Shown here piece by piece: positions 37,405 to 46,522 of a stretch of 64,000 bases of DNA. The position numbers and the translations under genes were made by a program. The first letter of the stretch is position 1; the number at the start of each line of letters is the position of its first letter. A model generated the notes under the pieces. That model saw only the letters and a program-made list of their open reading frames with translations, searched no databases and was not told where the DNA came from. The stretch is taken from contig NZ_JAPDNT010000003.1 in NCBI RefSeq assembly GCF_025989185.1, positions 62,001-126,000 on the forward strand. The letters are read 5' to 3'. This DNA comes from Limobrevibacterium gyesilva (GTDB lineage Bacteria; Pseudomonadota; Alphaproteobacteria; Acetobacterales; Acetobacteraceae).

Positions 37405-38478
37405 ATGGCACGCGCACGCCTGCGGGATCTGGGCATCGTCACCGGGCAACTGCCGCCCGGCCCCTGGAACGCCATCACCGATGTCGCCGGCGTGCGCGTG
37501 GGCTTTGCCACCCTGGTGCGCGACACGCCGGCCCCCGTGCGCACGGGCGTCACCGCCATCTGGCCGCGCGGGCCGGAGATCTGGACCGACTGGGTGTTCG
37601 CCGGCAGCCATTCCTTCAACGGCAACGGCGAGATGACCGGCCTCGCCTGGGTCGCCGAACAGGGCCTGATCAGCGCCCCCATCTGCATCACCAACACGTA
37701 CTCCGTGGGCCTGGTGCGCGACGCCATCTGCGCGCTGGCGGTGCGCGACGACGCGCCGCAGCCCTGGCACCTGCCGGTGGCCGCCGAGACCTATGACGGC
37801 TGGCTCAGCGACAGCGCCAGCTTCCCGGTCACCACCGAACTGGCGCTGCAGGCGATGGACGCGGCCGCCACCGGTCCGGTCGCCGAGGGCAATGTGGGCG
37901 GCGGCACCGGCATGATCTGCCACGAGTTCAAGGGCGGCACCGGCACCGCCTCGCGCGTGGTCCAGGTGGACGGCGCCGCCTATACGGTCGGCGCGCTGGT
38001 GCAGGCGAACTACGGCGCCCGCGCGCTGCTGCGCGTCGACGGCGTGCCGGTGGGGCGCGAGATCGGCGCGGATGTCGTACCCTCGCATCGCGACATGCCC
38101 ACCGACGCCGGCTCCATCATCGTCGTCCTCGCCACCGACGCGCCGTTGCTGCCCATCCAGTGCCAGCGGCTGGCCCGGCGCGCCACCACCGGCCTCGCCT
38201 GGGTCGGCGGCATCGGCGCCAACAGCAGCGGCGACATCTTCCTGGCCTTCTCCACCGCCAACCGGCCAAGCGCCAACGACCGGATCAGCTCCGTGCGCAT
38301 GCTGGCCCCGGACGGCATGACCGGCCTGTTCCAGGCCGCCGCCGAAGCGACGGAGGAGGCAATCCTGAACGCCATGACCGCGGCCGAGACCACGGTCGGC
38401 CTGCACGGCCGCACCGCCCACGCCCTGCCGCTCGACCGGCTGCAGGAGGTGATGCGGCGCTACCGGCCGCGCGGCTAG
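37405..38478 (+). CDS. P1 family (DmpA/S58) peptidase
   Basis: The 357-residue protein is an N-terminal-nucleophile aminopeptidase of the DmpA type, made as a proenzyme that cleaves itself. The family signature GNVGGGTGMICHEFKGGTG is followed by TASR, whose Ser (about residue 183) should become the new N-terminal nucleophile. The N-terminal segment LPPGPWNAITDVAGVRVG is typical. No signal peptide is seen. GGGAG precedes the ATG. D-amino-acid amides, beta-peptides or small peptides are possible substrates. Confidence 0.9.
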   Translation: MARARLRDLGIVTGQLPPGPWNAITDVAGVRVGFATLVRDTPAPVRTGVTAIWPRGPEIWTDWVFAGSHSFNGNGEMTGLAWVAEQGLISAPICITNTYSVGLVRDAICALAVRDDAPQPWHLPVAAETYDGWLSDSASFPVTTELALQAMDAAATGPVAEGNVGGGTGMICHEFKGGTGTASRVVQVDGAAYTVGALVQANYGARALLRVDGVPVGREIGADVVPSHRDMPTDAGSIIVVLATDAPLLPIQCQRLARRATTGLAWVGGIGANSSGDIFLAFSTANRPSANDRISSVRMLAPDGMTGLFQAAAEATEEAILNAMTAAETTVGLHGRTAHALPLDRLQEVMRRYRPRG

Positions 38479-38487
38479 GACCGGTGC

Positions 38488-38877
38488 TCAGGCGGCGCTG
38501 GCCGGCGCGTCCGCCAGCGCGGTCCTGAACTCGGCCGGCGCGGTGATCTCCAGCATCTCCACGTCGTCGCTGTGGCGCACCTCCCGATGCTTCACCCGCG
38601 GCGGCTGGTAGACGCTGGACCCCGCCTCCAGCCGGACGAAGCCGATATCCTCGTATTCGAACTCCACCCAGCCGCGCAGCACATAGACCATCTGGAAATC
38701 GAGGTCGTGGGTGTGCCACTCCGGCTTCGCACCCTCGCCCGGCACGGCGCGGATGACGTGCGCGCCGATCCGCCCGCCACTGGCCCCGGCGATGCCAAGA
38801 TCGCGATATTCGAAGAACGCCCGCAGTCCCTGCTGGAACGGGTCGCCGGCGACGTGGTGCACGACGGTCTTGCCCAT
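38488..38877 (-). CDS. Cupin domain protein
   Basis: The 129-residue single-domain cupin has motif 1 in EWHTHDLDFQMVYVLRGWVEF and motif 2 in VYQPPRVKHREVRHSDD; the His residues can hold a metal ion. AGGGGG precedes the ATG at 38877. The reaction is unknown; it may be an isomerase, dioxygenase or sensor of a small molecule. It is convergent with the P1 peptidase gene, only 9 nt away. Confidence 0.85.
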   Translation of the reverse strand: MGKTVVHHVAGDPFQQGLRAFFEYRDLGIAGASGGRIGAHVIRAVPGEGAKPEWHTHDLDFQMVYVLRGWVEFEYEDIGFVRLEAGSSVYQPPRVKHREVRHSDDVEMLEITAPAEFRTALADAPASAA

Positions 38878-38947
38878 GGTTTCCCCCTGATGCGCCCGCA
38901 CGAAGCCTATCGCGCCGCCAGCACGCTCGTCAGCGGGGAATCCGGCA

Positions 38948-39421
38948 TCATGGGAACTCCCCGGGCGGCGGCACCCACCACTCCGCCAGATGCGGCGGCA
39001 GCTCGTTGTCTTTCACGCCTGTCAGGTCCTTGGCGACCATTCCCACCACCTTCGCGGCGGCTTGCGGACCCAGCTCTTCGCGCAGGTCATGCAGCGTGCG
39101 GCTGGGTGCGACCAGCACCAGCCGGTCGAACGCGTTCTGCTGCGCATGTTCATTGAGGGTGCGCGCCACCTCGCTCACGAATTTGCGTTTGGCCAGCTCG
39201 TGCGGATCGTTCTTCGGAACCACTGCGTGGCGGGCGGTCGTGGCGCTCTCGAACACCCGGCCCGGACGATCGCCGCCGAGCTCGGCCGCCCTCTTGTGGG
39301 CCGTCACGGAATCAATGGCGATCCGGGTGGCGAACTGGTGGCGTACGGCCGTCGGCGCGACCACGCGTGCATGCTCGCCGTCGGCGATCGCCACCCATAC
39401 GACCGGACGCTTCTTCGGCAT
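38948..39421 (-). CDS. Host attachment protein family (AtsE-like)
   Basis: The 157-residue protein begins VVWVAIADGEHARVV and ends with a DLTGVKDNELPPHLAEWW segment, the pattern of the family named after a rhizobial factor for attachment to plant roots. The fold is related to RNase H-like peptide-release-factor domains (baeRF). The middle contains FDRLVLVAPSRTLHDLREEL, also typical. Actual biochemical role is uncertain. It lies upstream of the cupin gene in the same direction and about 80 nt after the prfC stop. Confidence 0.85.
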   Translation of the reverse strand: MPKKRPVVWVAIADGEHARVVAPTAVRHQFATRIAIDSVTAHKRAAELGGDRPGRVFESATTARHAVVPKNDPHELAKRKFVSEVARTLNEHAQQNAFDRLVLVAPSRTLHDLREELGPQAAAKVVGMVAKDLTGVKDNELPPHLAEWWVPPPGEFP

Positions 39422-39502
39422 GGGACCCTCTGTGCCTGCCCTGCTGCCGCCAAGACTAGGCCGACACGGGGTCCCCCCTCGATCACGATTCAGAAGCCGG
39501 AC

Positions 39503-41044
39503 TCAGGCAGCCGTCTTCTCGGCCCTGAAATCCTTGATGTCGCGGAAAGCGAGGCCGTGGTTCAGTTCCGCCGTGCGGCGCATCATGAAGGCGCTGGTCG
39601 CCAGGAACACCGGGTCGCCATCGACGTCGTCGGCCATGGCGCTGCGCTGGTCGGACACGAACCGGTCCAGCGTCGCCTTCTCCCCGAACACCCAGCGGGC
39701 GAGCTGGAACGGCGTCGTCTCGAAGCCGATGGCAACGCCATATTCCCCGGCCAGCCGCGCCTGCAGCACATCCAGCTGCAGGGTGCCGACCACCCCCACC
39801 ATCGGCGGGCTGCCGTCCTGCGGGCGGAACAGCTGCACCACCCCCTCCTCGGCCAGCTCCTGCAGCGCCTGGCGCAGCTTCTTGGCCTTCATCGCGTCGT
39901 CCAGCCGCACCCGGCGCAGGATCTCCGGGGCGAAATACGGCACGCCCACGAAGTTCAGATCCTCGATCTCGCTCAGCGTGTCGCCGATGCGCAGCGTGCC
40001 GTGGTTGGGAATGCCCACCACATCGCCGGCGAACGCCTCCTCGGCCAGCGCGCGGTCGCGGGCGAAGAAGAATTGCGGCGCGTGCAGCGGAATCAGCTTG
40101 CCGGTACGCACCTGCTTCAGCCGCATGCCCCGCACCAGCCGCCCGGAGCACACACGCGCGAAGGCGATGCGGTCGCGATGGTTCGGATCCATGTTCGCCT
40201 GGATCTTGAACACCAGCGCGGTCAGGCCGGACTCCGTTGCCTCCACCACCCGCGTATCCGCCGGCTGGGCGCGCGGCTTCGGGCCGTACTCCACCAGCCC
40301 ATCCAACAGATCGGCGACACCGATGTCGCGGATGGCGCTGCCGAAGAACACCGGCGTCAGGTGGCCGGCGGCGAAGGCCTCGATGTCGAATTCCGGCAGC
40401 GCCGCGCGCACCAGGTCCACTTCCTCGGCCACCGCCACCAGCCGCGGGTCGGACTGCGCCAGCTCGCCGGTCAGGTGGTATGCGCGCTTGCGCAGGTCAT
40501 AGGTGCCCACGAAATCGGCGGCCCGGCCCACCGGCCAGGTGACGGGTGCGGTGTCCAGCGCCAGCGACGACGACACCTCGTCCAGCAGCGCGAACGGGTC
40601 CTGCGACTCCCGGTCCATCTTGTTGATGAAGGTCAGGATGGGGATGTCGCGCAGGCGGCAGATCTCGAACAGCTTGCGGGTGCGCGCCTCGATGCCCTTG
40701 GCCGCGTCGATCACCATCACCGCGGCATCCACCGCCGTCAGCGTGCGATAGGTGTCCTCGGAGAAATCCTCATGGCCCGGCGTGTCCAGCAGGTTGAACA
40801 CGCAATCGCCGTACTCGAACGTCATCACCGAGGTGACGACGGAAATGCCGCGCTCGCGCTCGATGCCCATCCAGTCGGACCGGGTGCGCCGGCGCTCGCC
40901 CTTGGCGCGCACGTTGCCGGCCAGCTGGATGGCGCCGCCGGCGCGCAACAGCCGTTCGGTGAGCGTGGTCTTGCCGGCGTCGGGATGGGAAATGATCGCG
41001 AACGTGCGGCGACGCGCGATCTCGAAGGCGGGATCGGTGCTCAT
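39503..41044 (-). CDS. prfC: Peptide chain release factor 3
   Basis: The 513-residue translational GTPase recycles RF1/RF2 after termination. G motifs are SHPDAGKTTLTE, ERERGISV, DTPGHEDFSE and NKMDRE, and the RF3 insertion is present (GAIQLAGNVRAKGERRRTRS). Length is close to the E. coli protein (529). It stands alone, followed by the host-attachment-like gene. Confidence 0.95.
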   Translation of the reverse strand: MSTDPAFEIARRRTFAIISHPDAGKTTLTERLLRAGGAIQLAGNVRAKGERRRTRSDWMGIERERGISVVTSVMTFEYGDCVFNLLDTPGHEDFSEDTYRTLTAVDAAVMVIDAAKGIEARTRKLFEICRLRDIPILTFINKMDRESQDPFALLDEVSSSLALDTAPVTWPVGRAADFVGTYDLRKRAYHLTGELAQSDPRLVAVAEEVDLVRAALPEFDIEAFAAGHLTPVFFGSAIRDIGVADLLDGLVEYGPKPRAQPADTRVVEATESGLTALVFKIQANMDPNHRDRIAFARVCSGRLVRGMRLKQVRTGKLIPLHAPQFFFARDRALAEEAFAGDVVGIPNHGTLRIGDTLSEIEDLNFVGVPYFAPEILRRVRLDDAMKAKKLRQALQELAEEGVVQLFRPQDGSPPMVGVVGTLQLDVLQARLAGEYGVAIGFETTPFQLARWVFGEKATLDRFVSDQRSAMADDVDGDPVFLATSAFMMRRTAELNHGLAFRDIKDFRAEKTAA

Positions 41045-41094
41045 GGCGGGGGCTTATACAGGTCAGCCCCCGCCACTCACAGTGCCGGAAAGTT

Positions 41095-42699
41095 CTACTT
41101 CACCCGCACCCAGCGCATCGGGAACGTATTGTCGGCCGGCTGGGTCAACTCGATATTGTCACGGGCGGCCCAGGTGATGCGCTGCTGATGCAGCGGAATG
41201 AAGCCCACCTCGTCCTGCACGATCTTCGCCACCTCGTCGATCATCGCCTGACGCTTGGTCTTGTCGAGCTCGACTCCGATCAGCTCCTCAAGCTGGTCCA
41301 CCCGCTTGTTGGAGTAGCCGCCGCTGTTGGTCATGCCCTTGCCGGGCCGGCCGCGGGTGACCAGGATCGCGCGGATCACGTTGTGCGCGTCATAGGTGCT
41401 GGGGGTCCAGCCCAGCAGGTAGAAGCTGGTGTTGTATCTCGGGTACCCGGTGTCGGCGAAGAACTTCACCTTGGTGCGTGCGAACACGTTCACCTTGACG
41501 TTGATGCGCGCCAGCATCGAGGCGATCGAGGTGCAAATCGCCTCGTCGGCGATGTAACGGTCGTTCGGGCAATCGAGCGTCAGCTCGAAGCCGTTGGGAT
41601 AGCCGGCCTCCGCCAGCAGCGCCTTGGCCTTGTTGAGATCGACCGCCGGCCGCTGGTCCAATGCCGGGTTGAAGCCGTTCACGCCCGGGCCCCACATCTC
41701 CCAGGTCGGCCTTCCCTGCCCGCGCATGACCCGTTCGGCGATCGGCTTCTCGTCGATCGCCAGCGCGAAGGCCTTGCGCACCCGAACGTCCTTGAGCGGG
41801 TTCTTGCCCTTCACGTTGGAGAACAGCAGCTCGTCGCGCGTCTGGTCCATGCCCAGATAGATCGTGCGCAGCTCCGGCCCCTGGATCAGATGGATGCCTG
41901 GCGCCTTGGCGACCTTGTCGATGTCCTGCGCGGGCACCGAATAGATCATGTCCATCTCGCCCGACAGCAGGGCGGCGACGCGGGTCGCGGCGCTACCGAT
42001 CACGTTGAACTCGACGCGATCGAGGTTGTGCTCGGGCTTCTTGTTCCACCAGTCCGGATTGCGCTCCAGCACGCTGCGGCGGTCCGGCTCGCGCAGCACC
42101 AGCCGGAACGGGCCGGTGCCCATGGCGTTGCGCAAGGCGTAGTTCTCGCCCTGGCCGATGATCACCGGCTCGGCGGAATTGTTCTTCTCGCTCCACGCCT
42201 TCGGCATGATCGGCACGTTGGTCAGCTCGGCCGGCAGGATCGGGTCGGGCCCGTCCGTGGTCATATCCACGGTGAGCTCGTCGATCTTCGTCACCGCCTT
42301 GACCGAGGCGACGTTGGACGAGGTGGACGACGTCTTCGCCGTGATGCGCTGATAGGAGAACACCACGTCATCGGCCGTGAACTTGCTGCCGTCCTGCCAC
42401 TTCACGTCCGGGCGCAGCTTGAACCGCCACACCGTGGGGCTGGTCTGCTCCCAGCTCACCGCCAGGCCGGGCTCGGTGTTCAGCTGCTTGTCGCGCTGAA
42501 CCAGCCGCTCATAGATATTGTTCAGAAACGAGTTCTGCACGGTCTCGTCGAGCGTGTACGGGTCCATTGCCCGCACATCGCCGTCATTGGCCCACTTGAA
42601 CACGGCGGCCTGCGCCGGGGTCGAAAGGGCGGGCAAAGCACTCGCAGCCATGGTAGCCCCGAGCAGAATGGGGCCCAACCGCATCAAACGTGTGGTCAT
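41095..42699 (-). CDS. Peptide ABC transporter substrate-binding protein (family 5), third copy
   Basis: The 534-residue protein has a signal peptide (RLGPILLGATMAASALPALS, cut near AQA) and the family-5 core: VWRFKLRPDVKWQDGSKF and NAMGTGPFRLVLREPDR. GGAGGCACCTG precedes the ATG at 42699. No permease or ATPase genes adjoin it, so it is an orphan that may use a transporter encoded elsewhere, or one upstream past the asparaginase. Confidence 0.9.
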   Translation of the reverse strand: MTTRLMRLGPILLGATMAASALPALSTPAQAAVFKWANDGDVRAMDPYTLDETVQNSFLNNIYERLVQRDKQLNTEPGLAVSWEQTSPTVWRFKLRPDVKWQDGSKFTADDVVFSYQRITAKTSSTSSNVASVKAVTKIDELTVDMTTDGPDPILPAELTNVPIMPKAWSEKNNSAEPVIIGQGENYALRNAMGTGPFRLVLREPDRRSVLERNPDWWNKKPEHNLDRVEFNVIGSAATRVAALLSGEMDMIYSVPAQDIDKVAKAPGIHLIQGPELRTIYLGMDQTRDELLFSNVKGKNPLKDVRVRKAFALAIDEKPIAERVMRGQGRPTWEMWGPGVNGFNPALDQRPAVDLNKAKALLAEAGYPNGFELTLDCPNDRYIADEAICTSIASMLARINVKVNVFARTKVKFFADTGYPRYNTSFYLLGWTPSTYDAHNVIRAILVTRGRPGKGMTNSGGYSNKRVDQLEELIGVELDKTKRQAMIDEVAKIVQDEVGFIPLHQQRITWAARDNIELTQPADNTFPMRWVRVK

Positions 42700-42786
42700 C
42701 AGGTGCCTCCAGGGTATCACGGGACCGCGAGGATACCCGCAACCCTGGTCTGCACAAGTCACATAACGAAACTCGCCCGGATCGTT

Positions 42787-43788
42787 TCAGGCGAGCGGGC
42801 CGGCCGGACGCACCGCCCCTACCGCGATTCCGTTCCAGTTTCTCAACACCGGCTGCGTGAGTCCGGCCAGCGCCTCCCCCTGCGCCCCGTCCGGGTGCAG
42901 GAAGCGCCCGATCAGCGCAGCGGTCGCGACCTCGGCAGCACGGCCCGCGCCATCGTCGCATTTCACCGCCAGCCCCAGGCCCAGCTCGGGGATGGCCGCG
43001 CAGAACACGCCTTCTGCCCCGCTCTTGCTGAACACCCGCGCGCCCAGTGCCGTCATCAGCCGCGTGTCGAACCGGCCGGTCCCGGCCACCATCATCGGAT
43101 TCGCCGCCACCGCGGCGCGAATCCGCCGGGTCGCTGCCGCCCGCGCCGGCGCCAGGCCCTGCGCACTGCCGAACCGGGCGAAGGACAGCGCCAGCGCCCG
43201 CAACGGAATCGCATAGGTCGGAATCGAGCAGCCATCGACAGCGCGGTTGCCCTCGTCCAGCGCCGCTCCGGTCATGTCCGCCAGCGCCGCCGTCACCTCG
43301 CGCATGGTCGGATGCGCCGGGCGCACATAGCCGGCCGGGTCCTCGCCACGGTCGCAGGCCAGGCAGATGAAGCCGGAATGCTTGCCGGAACAGTTGTTGT
43401 GCAGCGCCGACGCAGCCCCGCCATGGGCCGCCAGCCGCCGCGATGCCGCCTCGTTGATCGGCCACTGCACGCCGCATTCCAGGCACGCGCCGTCGCGCCC
43501 GGCCTTGCGCAGCATCGACGTGGCGCCGGCCACATGCACCTCCTCGCCCGAATGCGACGAGCAGGCCAGGGCGATCTCATCGTCGGTCAGGCCCAGCCGA
43601 TCGGCCGCCCCGGACTCCACCAGCGGCAACGCCAGCAACGCCTTCACCGCCGAACGCGGATACACGGCGGCGTCGATATCGCCGGCCTGGAAGGCCACGC
43701 CACCGGCCGGATCGACCACGACCGCTGCGCCACGATGGCTGGATTCGACCCGCGCACCGCGGGTGACTTCGACGAGAACGGGATCCAT
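42787..43788 (-). CDS. L-asparaginase II, ReAV (class 3) type
   Basis: The 333-residue protein belongs to the thermolabile asparaginase family of Rhizobium etli, unrelated to the bacterial type I/II enzymes. Both Ser-Lys and Cys-Lys catalytic motifs are visible: YPRSAVKALLAL (SxxK) and NNCSGKHSG (CxxK), with further conserved SSHSGEEVHV and EVGNRAVDGCS-like segments. It hydrolyses asparagine to aspartate and ammonia in the cytoplasm. The start at 43788 gives the family length. It lies downstream of rpsD's terminator and 87 nt before the orphan binding-protein gene. Confidence 0.9.
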   Translation of the reverse strand: MDPVLVEVTRGARVESSHRGAAVVVDPAGGVAFQAGDIDAAVYPRSAVKALLALPLVESGAADRLGLTDDEIALACSSHSGEEVHVAGATSMLRKAGRDGACLECGVQWPINEAASRRLAAHGGAASALHNNCSGKHSGFICLACDRGEDPAGYVRPAHPTMREVTAALADMTGAALDEGNRAVDGCSIPTYAIPLRALALSFARFGSAQGLAPARAAATRRIRAAVAANPMMVAGTGRFDTRLMTALGARVFSKSGAEGVFCAAIPELGLGLAVKCDDGAGRAAEVATAALIGRFLHPDGAQGEALAGLTQPVLRNWNGIAVGAVRPAGPLA

Positions 43789-43836
43789 GGACGACCTCGG
43801 AGGTTTCGTGGTTAGGCCCCTGTTATGGGACGAAAA

Positions 43837-43863
43837 AGCCCGCCGCACGAGGTGCGGCGGGCT
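43837..43863 (-). terminator. Intrinsic terminator of rpsD
   Basis: A perfect 12-bp stem (43837-43848 with 43852-43863, loop GAG) follows the rpsD stop on the minus strand. It is followed by a run of five T on that strand (A at 43833-43837), a textbook Rho-independent terminator. Confidence 0.9.
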
Positions 43864-43887
43864 GCAATCGGCAGTGGGCAGATGCGA

Positions 43888-44505
43888 TCAGCGCGAGTAG
43901 AACTCGACCACCAGATTCGGCTCCATCTGCACCGGATACGGCACGTCCGAGAGCTTCGGCGCGCGCGTGAAGCGGCCCTTCATGGCGCGGTGGTCGACTT
44001 CCAGATACTCGGGAACGTCGCGCTCGCCGCTCTGCGCCGCATCCAGCACCATGGCCAGCTGCTTGGACTTGTCCTTGACCTCGATCACGTCGTTGTCGCG
44101 GACCTGGAAGCTCGGGATGTTCACGCGCTTGCCGTTCACGGTCACATGGCCGTGGTTGATGAACTGGCGCGAGGCGAACGGGGTGATGGCGAACTTGAGG
44201 CGGTAGACCACCGCGTCCAGCCGGCGCTCCAGCAGCTCGATCAGGTTCTCGGAGGTGTCGCCCTTGCGGCGCACGGCCTCGTCATAATACTTGCGGAACT
44301 GCTTCTCGCCGATATTGCCGTAGTACCCCTTCAGCTTCTGCTTGGCCATCAGCTGGACGCCGAAATCGGTCGGCTTCTGCTTGCGGCGCTGGCCATGCTG
44401 GCCGGGGCCATACTCGCGCTTGCTCAGCGGCGACTTGGGGCGACCCCACAGGTTCACGCCCAGGCGGCGATTGATCTTGTACTTGCTTTCGGCGCGCTTG
44501 GTCAT
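43888..44505 (-). CDS. rpsD: 30S ribosomal protein S4
   Basis: The 205-residue protein starts [20 protein letters not shown] and has an S4 RNA-binding domain in [11 protein letters not shown] to the [19 protein letters not shown] segment. It nucleates 30S assembly and binds 16S rRNA. As is common in alphaproteobacteria it is separate from the alpha operon. It ends at a strong terminator. Confidence 0.97.
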   Translation of the reverse strand: MTKRAESKYKINRRLGVNLWGRPKSPLSKREYGPGQHGQRRKQKPTDFGVQLMAKQKLKGYYGNIGEKQFRKYYDEAVRRKGDTSENLIELLERRLDAVVYRLKFAITPFASRQFINHGHVTVNGKRVNIPSFQVRDNDVIEVKDKSKQLAMVLDAAQSGERDVPEYLEVDHRAMKGRFTRAPKLSDVPYPVQMEPNLVVEFYSR

Positions 44506-44703
44506 GCGCGTAGCCCTTTCTACTCGTGCACCGAGCCGCCTTCAGGCGATCATGATGCCGCTTGTTGCACCGGTAGGCCCTCCCCGAACAGGAAAAGGCG
44601 GGCGCGGCCCCCGAAGGACCGTCCACGTTCCCGGCAATGCCGGGGCTTCTAGGCGCCACCCCCCGGCTTGTCAAACCCAGCCTGCACTCGTAGCAAGCCA
44701 ACC

Positions 44704-44913
44704 ATGATCACACGCGGCGAACTCATCATGCTCGGCCTGTCCGCCGGCGTCTCCGGCGGCCTGATCGGCGGGATCATGCTGGGCATCGGCATGAACCTGA
44801 TCGTGGCCGGCGCCAATATCGGCTGGCTCCTGCTGCTCCCCGCCGCCCCGGCCAGCGCCCTGGTCGGCTGGATCATGGCCCGGCGCCTGGCGCGGCAGCT
44901 GGACGAGAAGTAG
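44704..44913 (+). CDS. Small two-helix membrane protein
   Basis: The 69-residue protein has two hydrophobic segments (LGLSAGVSGGLIGGIMLGIG and WLLLLPAAPASALVGWIM) and a charged C-terminus ARRLARQLDEK. I do not recognise a family. The ATG at 44704 is preferred to an upstream start because it begins just before the membrane helix. It is divergent from rpsD and convergent with the gamma-glutamyltransferase gene. Confidence 0.6.
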   Translation: MITRGELIMLGLSAGVSGGLIGGIMLGIGMNLIVAGANIGWLLLLPAAPASALVGWIMARRLARQLDEK

Positions 44914-44926
44914 GGTCGGGGCGCCG

Positions 44927-46501
44927 CTACTGCGCCAGCGCGGCCGACCAGGGCGACTGGGCGTCGCTGACGCCGGTTCGCGTTCCGTCCGGATGTTGGA
45001 CGATGATGTTCGGACAGGCGAAGTTCACCGGTACCACCCCGTGCTCCACCATCTCCGTCGGTCCGTCCTGTTGCAGCCCGGAGAGGATGTCGGCGGCCAG
45101 CCGGCGGTCGGCGGTCACGCCCTCGGTGCCGGACACGTCGATGCGCGGATAATGCGCGGCGGTTTCGGGGTCCATGCCGAAATCGGACACGTAGGACATC
45201 AGCTGGAACACCGCGGCCATGATGCGCCGCCCGCCGGAGGCGCCGGCGGCCAGGATCGGCTGATCGTTATGTTTCATAATGATCGGGCACATATTGGTCA
45301 GCGGCCGCTTGCCCGGCGCGATCGAATTTGGCGTGTCCGGCCGCGGGTCGAACCACATGATGCCGTTGTTCATGAGCACCCCGGATTGCGGCAGCACCAC
45401 GCGGCTGCCCATGGAGGACATCAGGGTGGTGGTCACCGCCACCATGGTGCCGTCCTGGTCGCAGACGGTCAGGTGGGTGGTGCAGCTTGCGGCGGCCAGC
45501 GGTTCGGTCTCGCCCAGGCTGGTCAGCCGTTCGACATAGGCGGCCTTCATGATGCGGGCGAGCGCGCGATACCAGGGCGCATCCGGCGCCGCATCCCAGG
45601 GGGCATCGCGCATCTGCGCGAGCACGCGGGTCAGCGTGGGCGCCGCGGTCAGGCCGGTGGCAAGCTGCAGGGTGCGGCCATTGCGCCAGGGCACTTCGGT
45701 GGCCGGCAGGATGCGCGCCTGGCAGTTCCGGAGGTCGTCGGCATCGAGCACGCTGCCCACGGTCACGGCATCGGCGGCAATGGCGGCGGCGACGTCGCCC
45801 TCGTAGAAATCGCGCAGGCCGGCATGCTGCAGGCGCTCCAGCGTCGCCGGCAGGTTGCCCTGGCGGAAGAAGCCGGGCGAGCCCTGATAGGGCGGCACCG
45901 GCGGCAGCCCATTCGGCAGGTAGATGCGGGCACTTTCCGGATACAGCCGCAGCGCGCCGGCCGAGAGCGCGATCTTCAGCGTGGTGAACCAGTCCTGCGG
46001 CAGGCCACGCTTGGCCAGCGCCACGGCCGGGGCGATGACGTCGGCCAGCGGCAGCCTGCCCCAGGTCGCGTGCAGCTTGTGGTAGCCGGCGACCGAGCTG
46101 GGAATGGCGAATGACAGCGGGCCATGGATGTTGGCGTCGCCCTCCACTTCCGGCCAGGCGAACAGGTCCGTGGTCATCCGACCCGTGAGCTTGAAATTGG
46201 CCGGGCTGAGCCGGTGCGGCGCCATCGGCCCGAAATCCACGACCTCGGCGTTCTTCTGCCCGGCGCGATGCACCAGCGCGAAACCGATGCCGCCCAGGCC
46301 GGAGTTCCAGGGCTCCACGGTGGCCAGCGCCAGCGCCGTCGCCACCGCGGCGTCGATGGCATTGCCGCCGGCTTCCAGCACCGCGATCCCGGCCTCGGCC
46401 GCCCCGCGCGCCTGGGCGACGACGATGCCGCGCTTGCCGCTCGCCGAGGGCTTGGTGACGTGCCAGTGCTGCGTGGTGTGCGGTGGCGGCGTGTCGGTCA
46501 T
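44927..46501 (-). CDS. Gamma-glutamyltransferase family protein
   Basis: The 524-residue Ntn-hydrolase proenzyme cleaves itself before the threonine in SCTTHLTVCD (about residue 340), leaving a large and a small subunit. The small subunit has NNGIMWFDPRP and GKRPLTNMCPIIM. No signal peptide is present, so it should be cytoplasmic, unlike the periplasmic GGT of E. coli. It begins 21 nt after the fused flavoprotein stop, so it lies in that operon. Removal of gamma-glutamyl groups from glutamylated amines is one likely job. Confidence 0.9.
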   Translation of the reverse strand: MTDTPPPHTTQHWHVTKPSASGKRGIVVAQARGAAEAGIAVLEAGGNAIDAAVATALALATVEPWNSGLGGIGFALVHRAGQKNAEVVDFGPMAPHRLSPANFKLTGRMTTDLFAWPEVEGDANIHGPLSFAIPSSVAGYHKLHATWGRLPLADVIAPAVALAKRGLPQDWFTTLKIALSAGALRLYPESARIYLPNGLPPVPPYQGSPGFFRQGNLPATLERLQHAGLRDFYEGDVAAAIAADAVTVGSVLDADDLRNCQARILPATEVPWRNGRTLQLATGLTAAPTLTRVLAQMRDAPWDAAPDAPWYRALARIMKAAYVERLTSLGETEPLAAASCTTHLTVCDQDGTMVAVTTTLMSSMGSRVVLPQSGVLMNNGIMWFDPRPDTPNSIAPGKRPLTNMCPIIMKHNDQPILAAGASGGRRIMAAVFQLMSYVSDFGMDPETAAHYPRIDVSGTEGVTADRRLAADILSGLQQDGPTEMVEHGVVPVNFACPNIIVQHPDGTRTGVSDAQSPWSAALAQ

Positions 46502-46522
46502 GGCATGTCCTGGACAGGTCTG

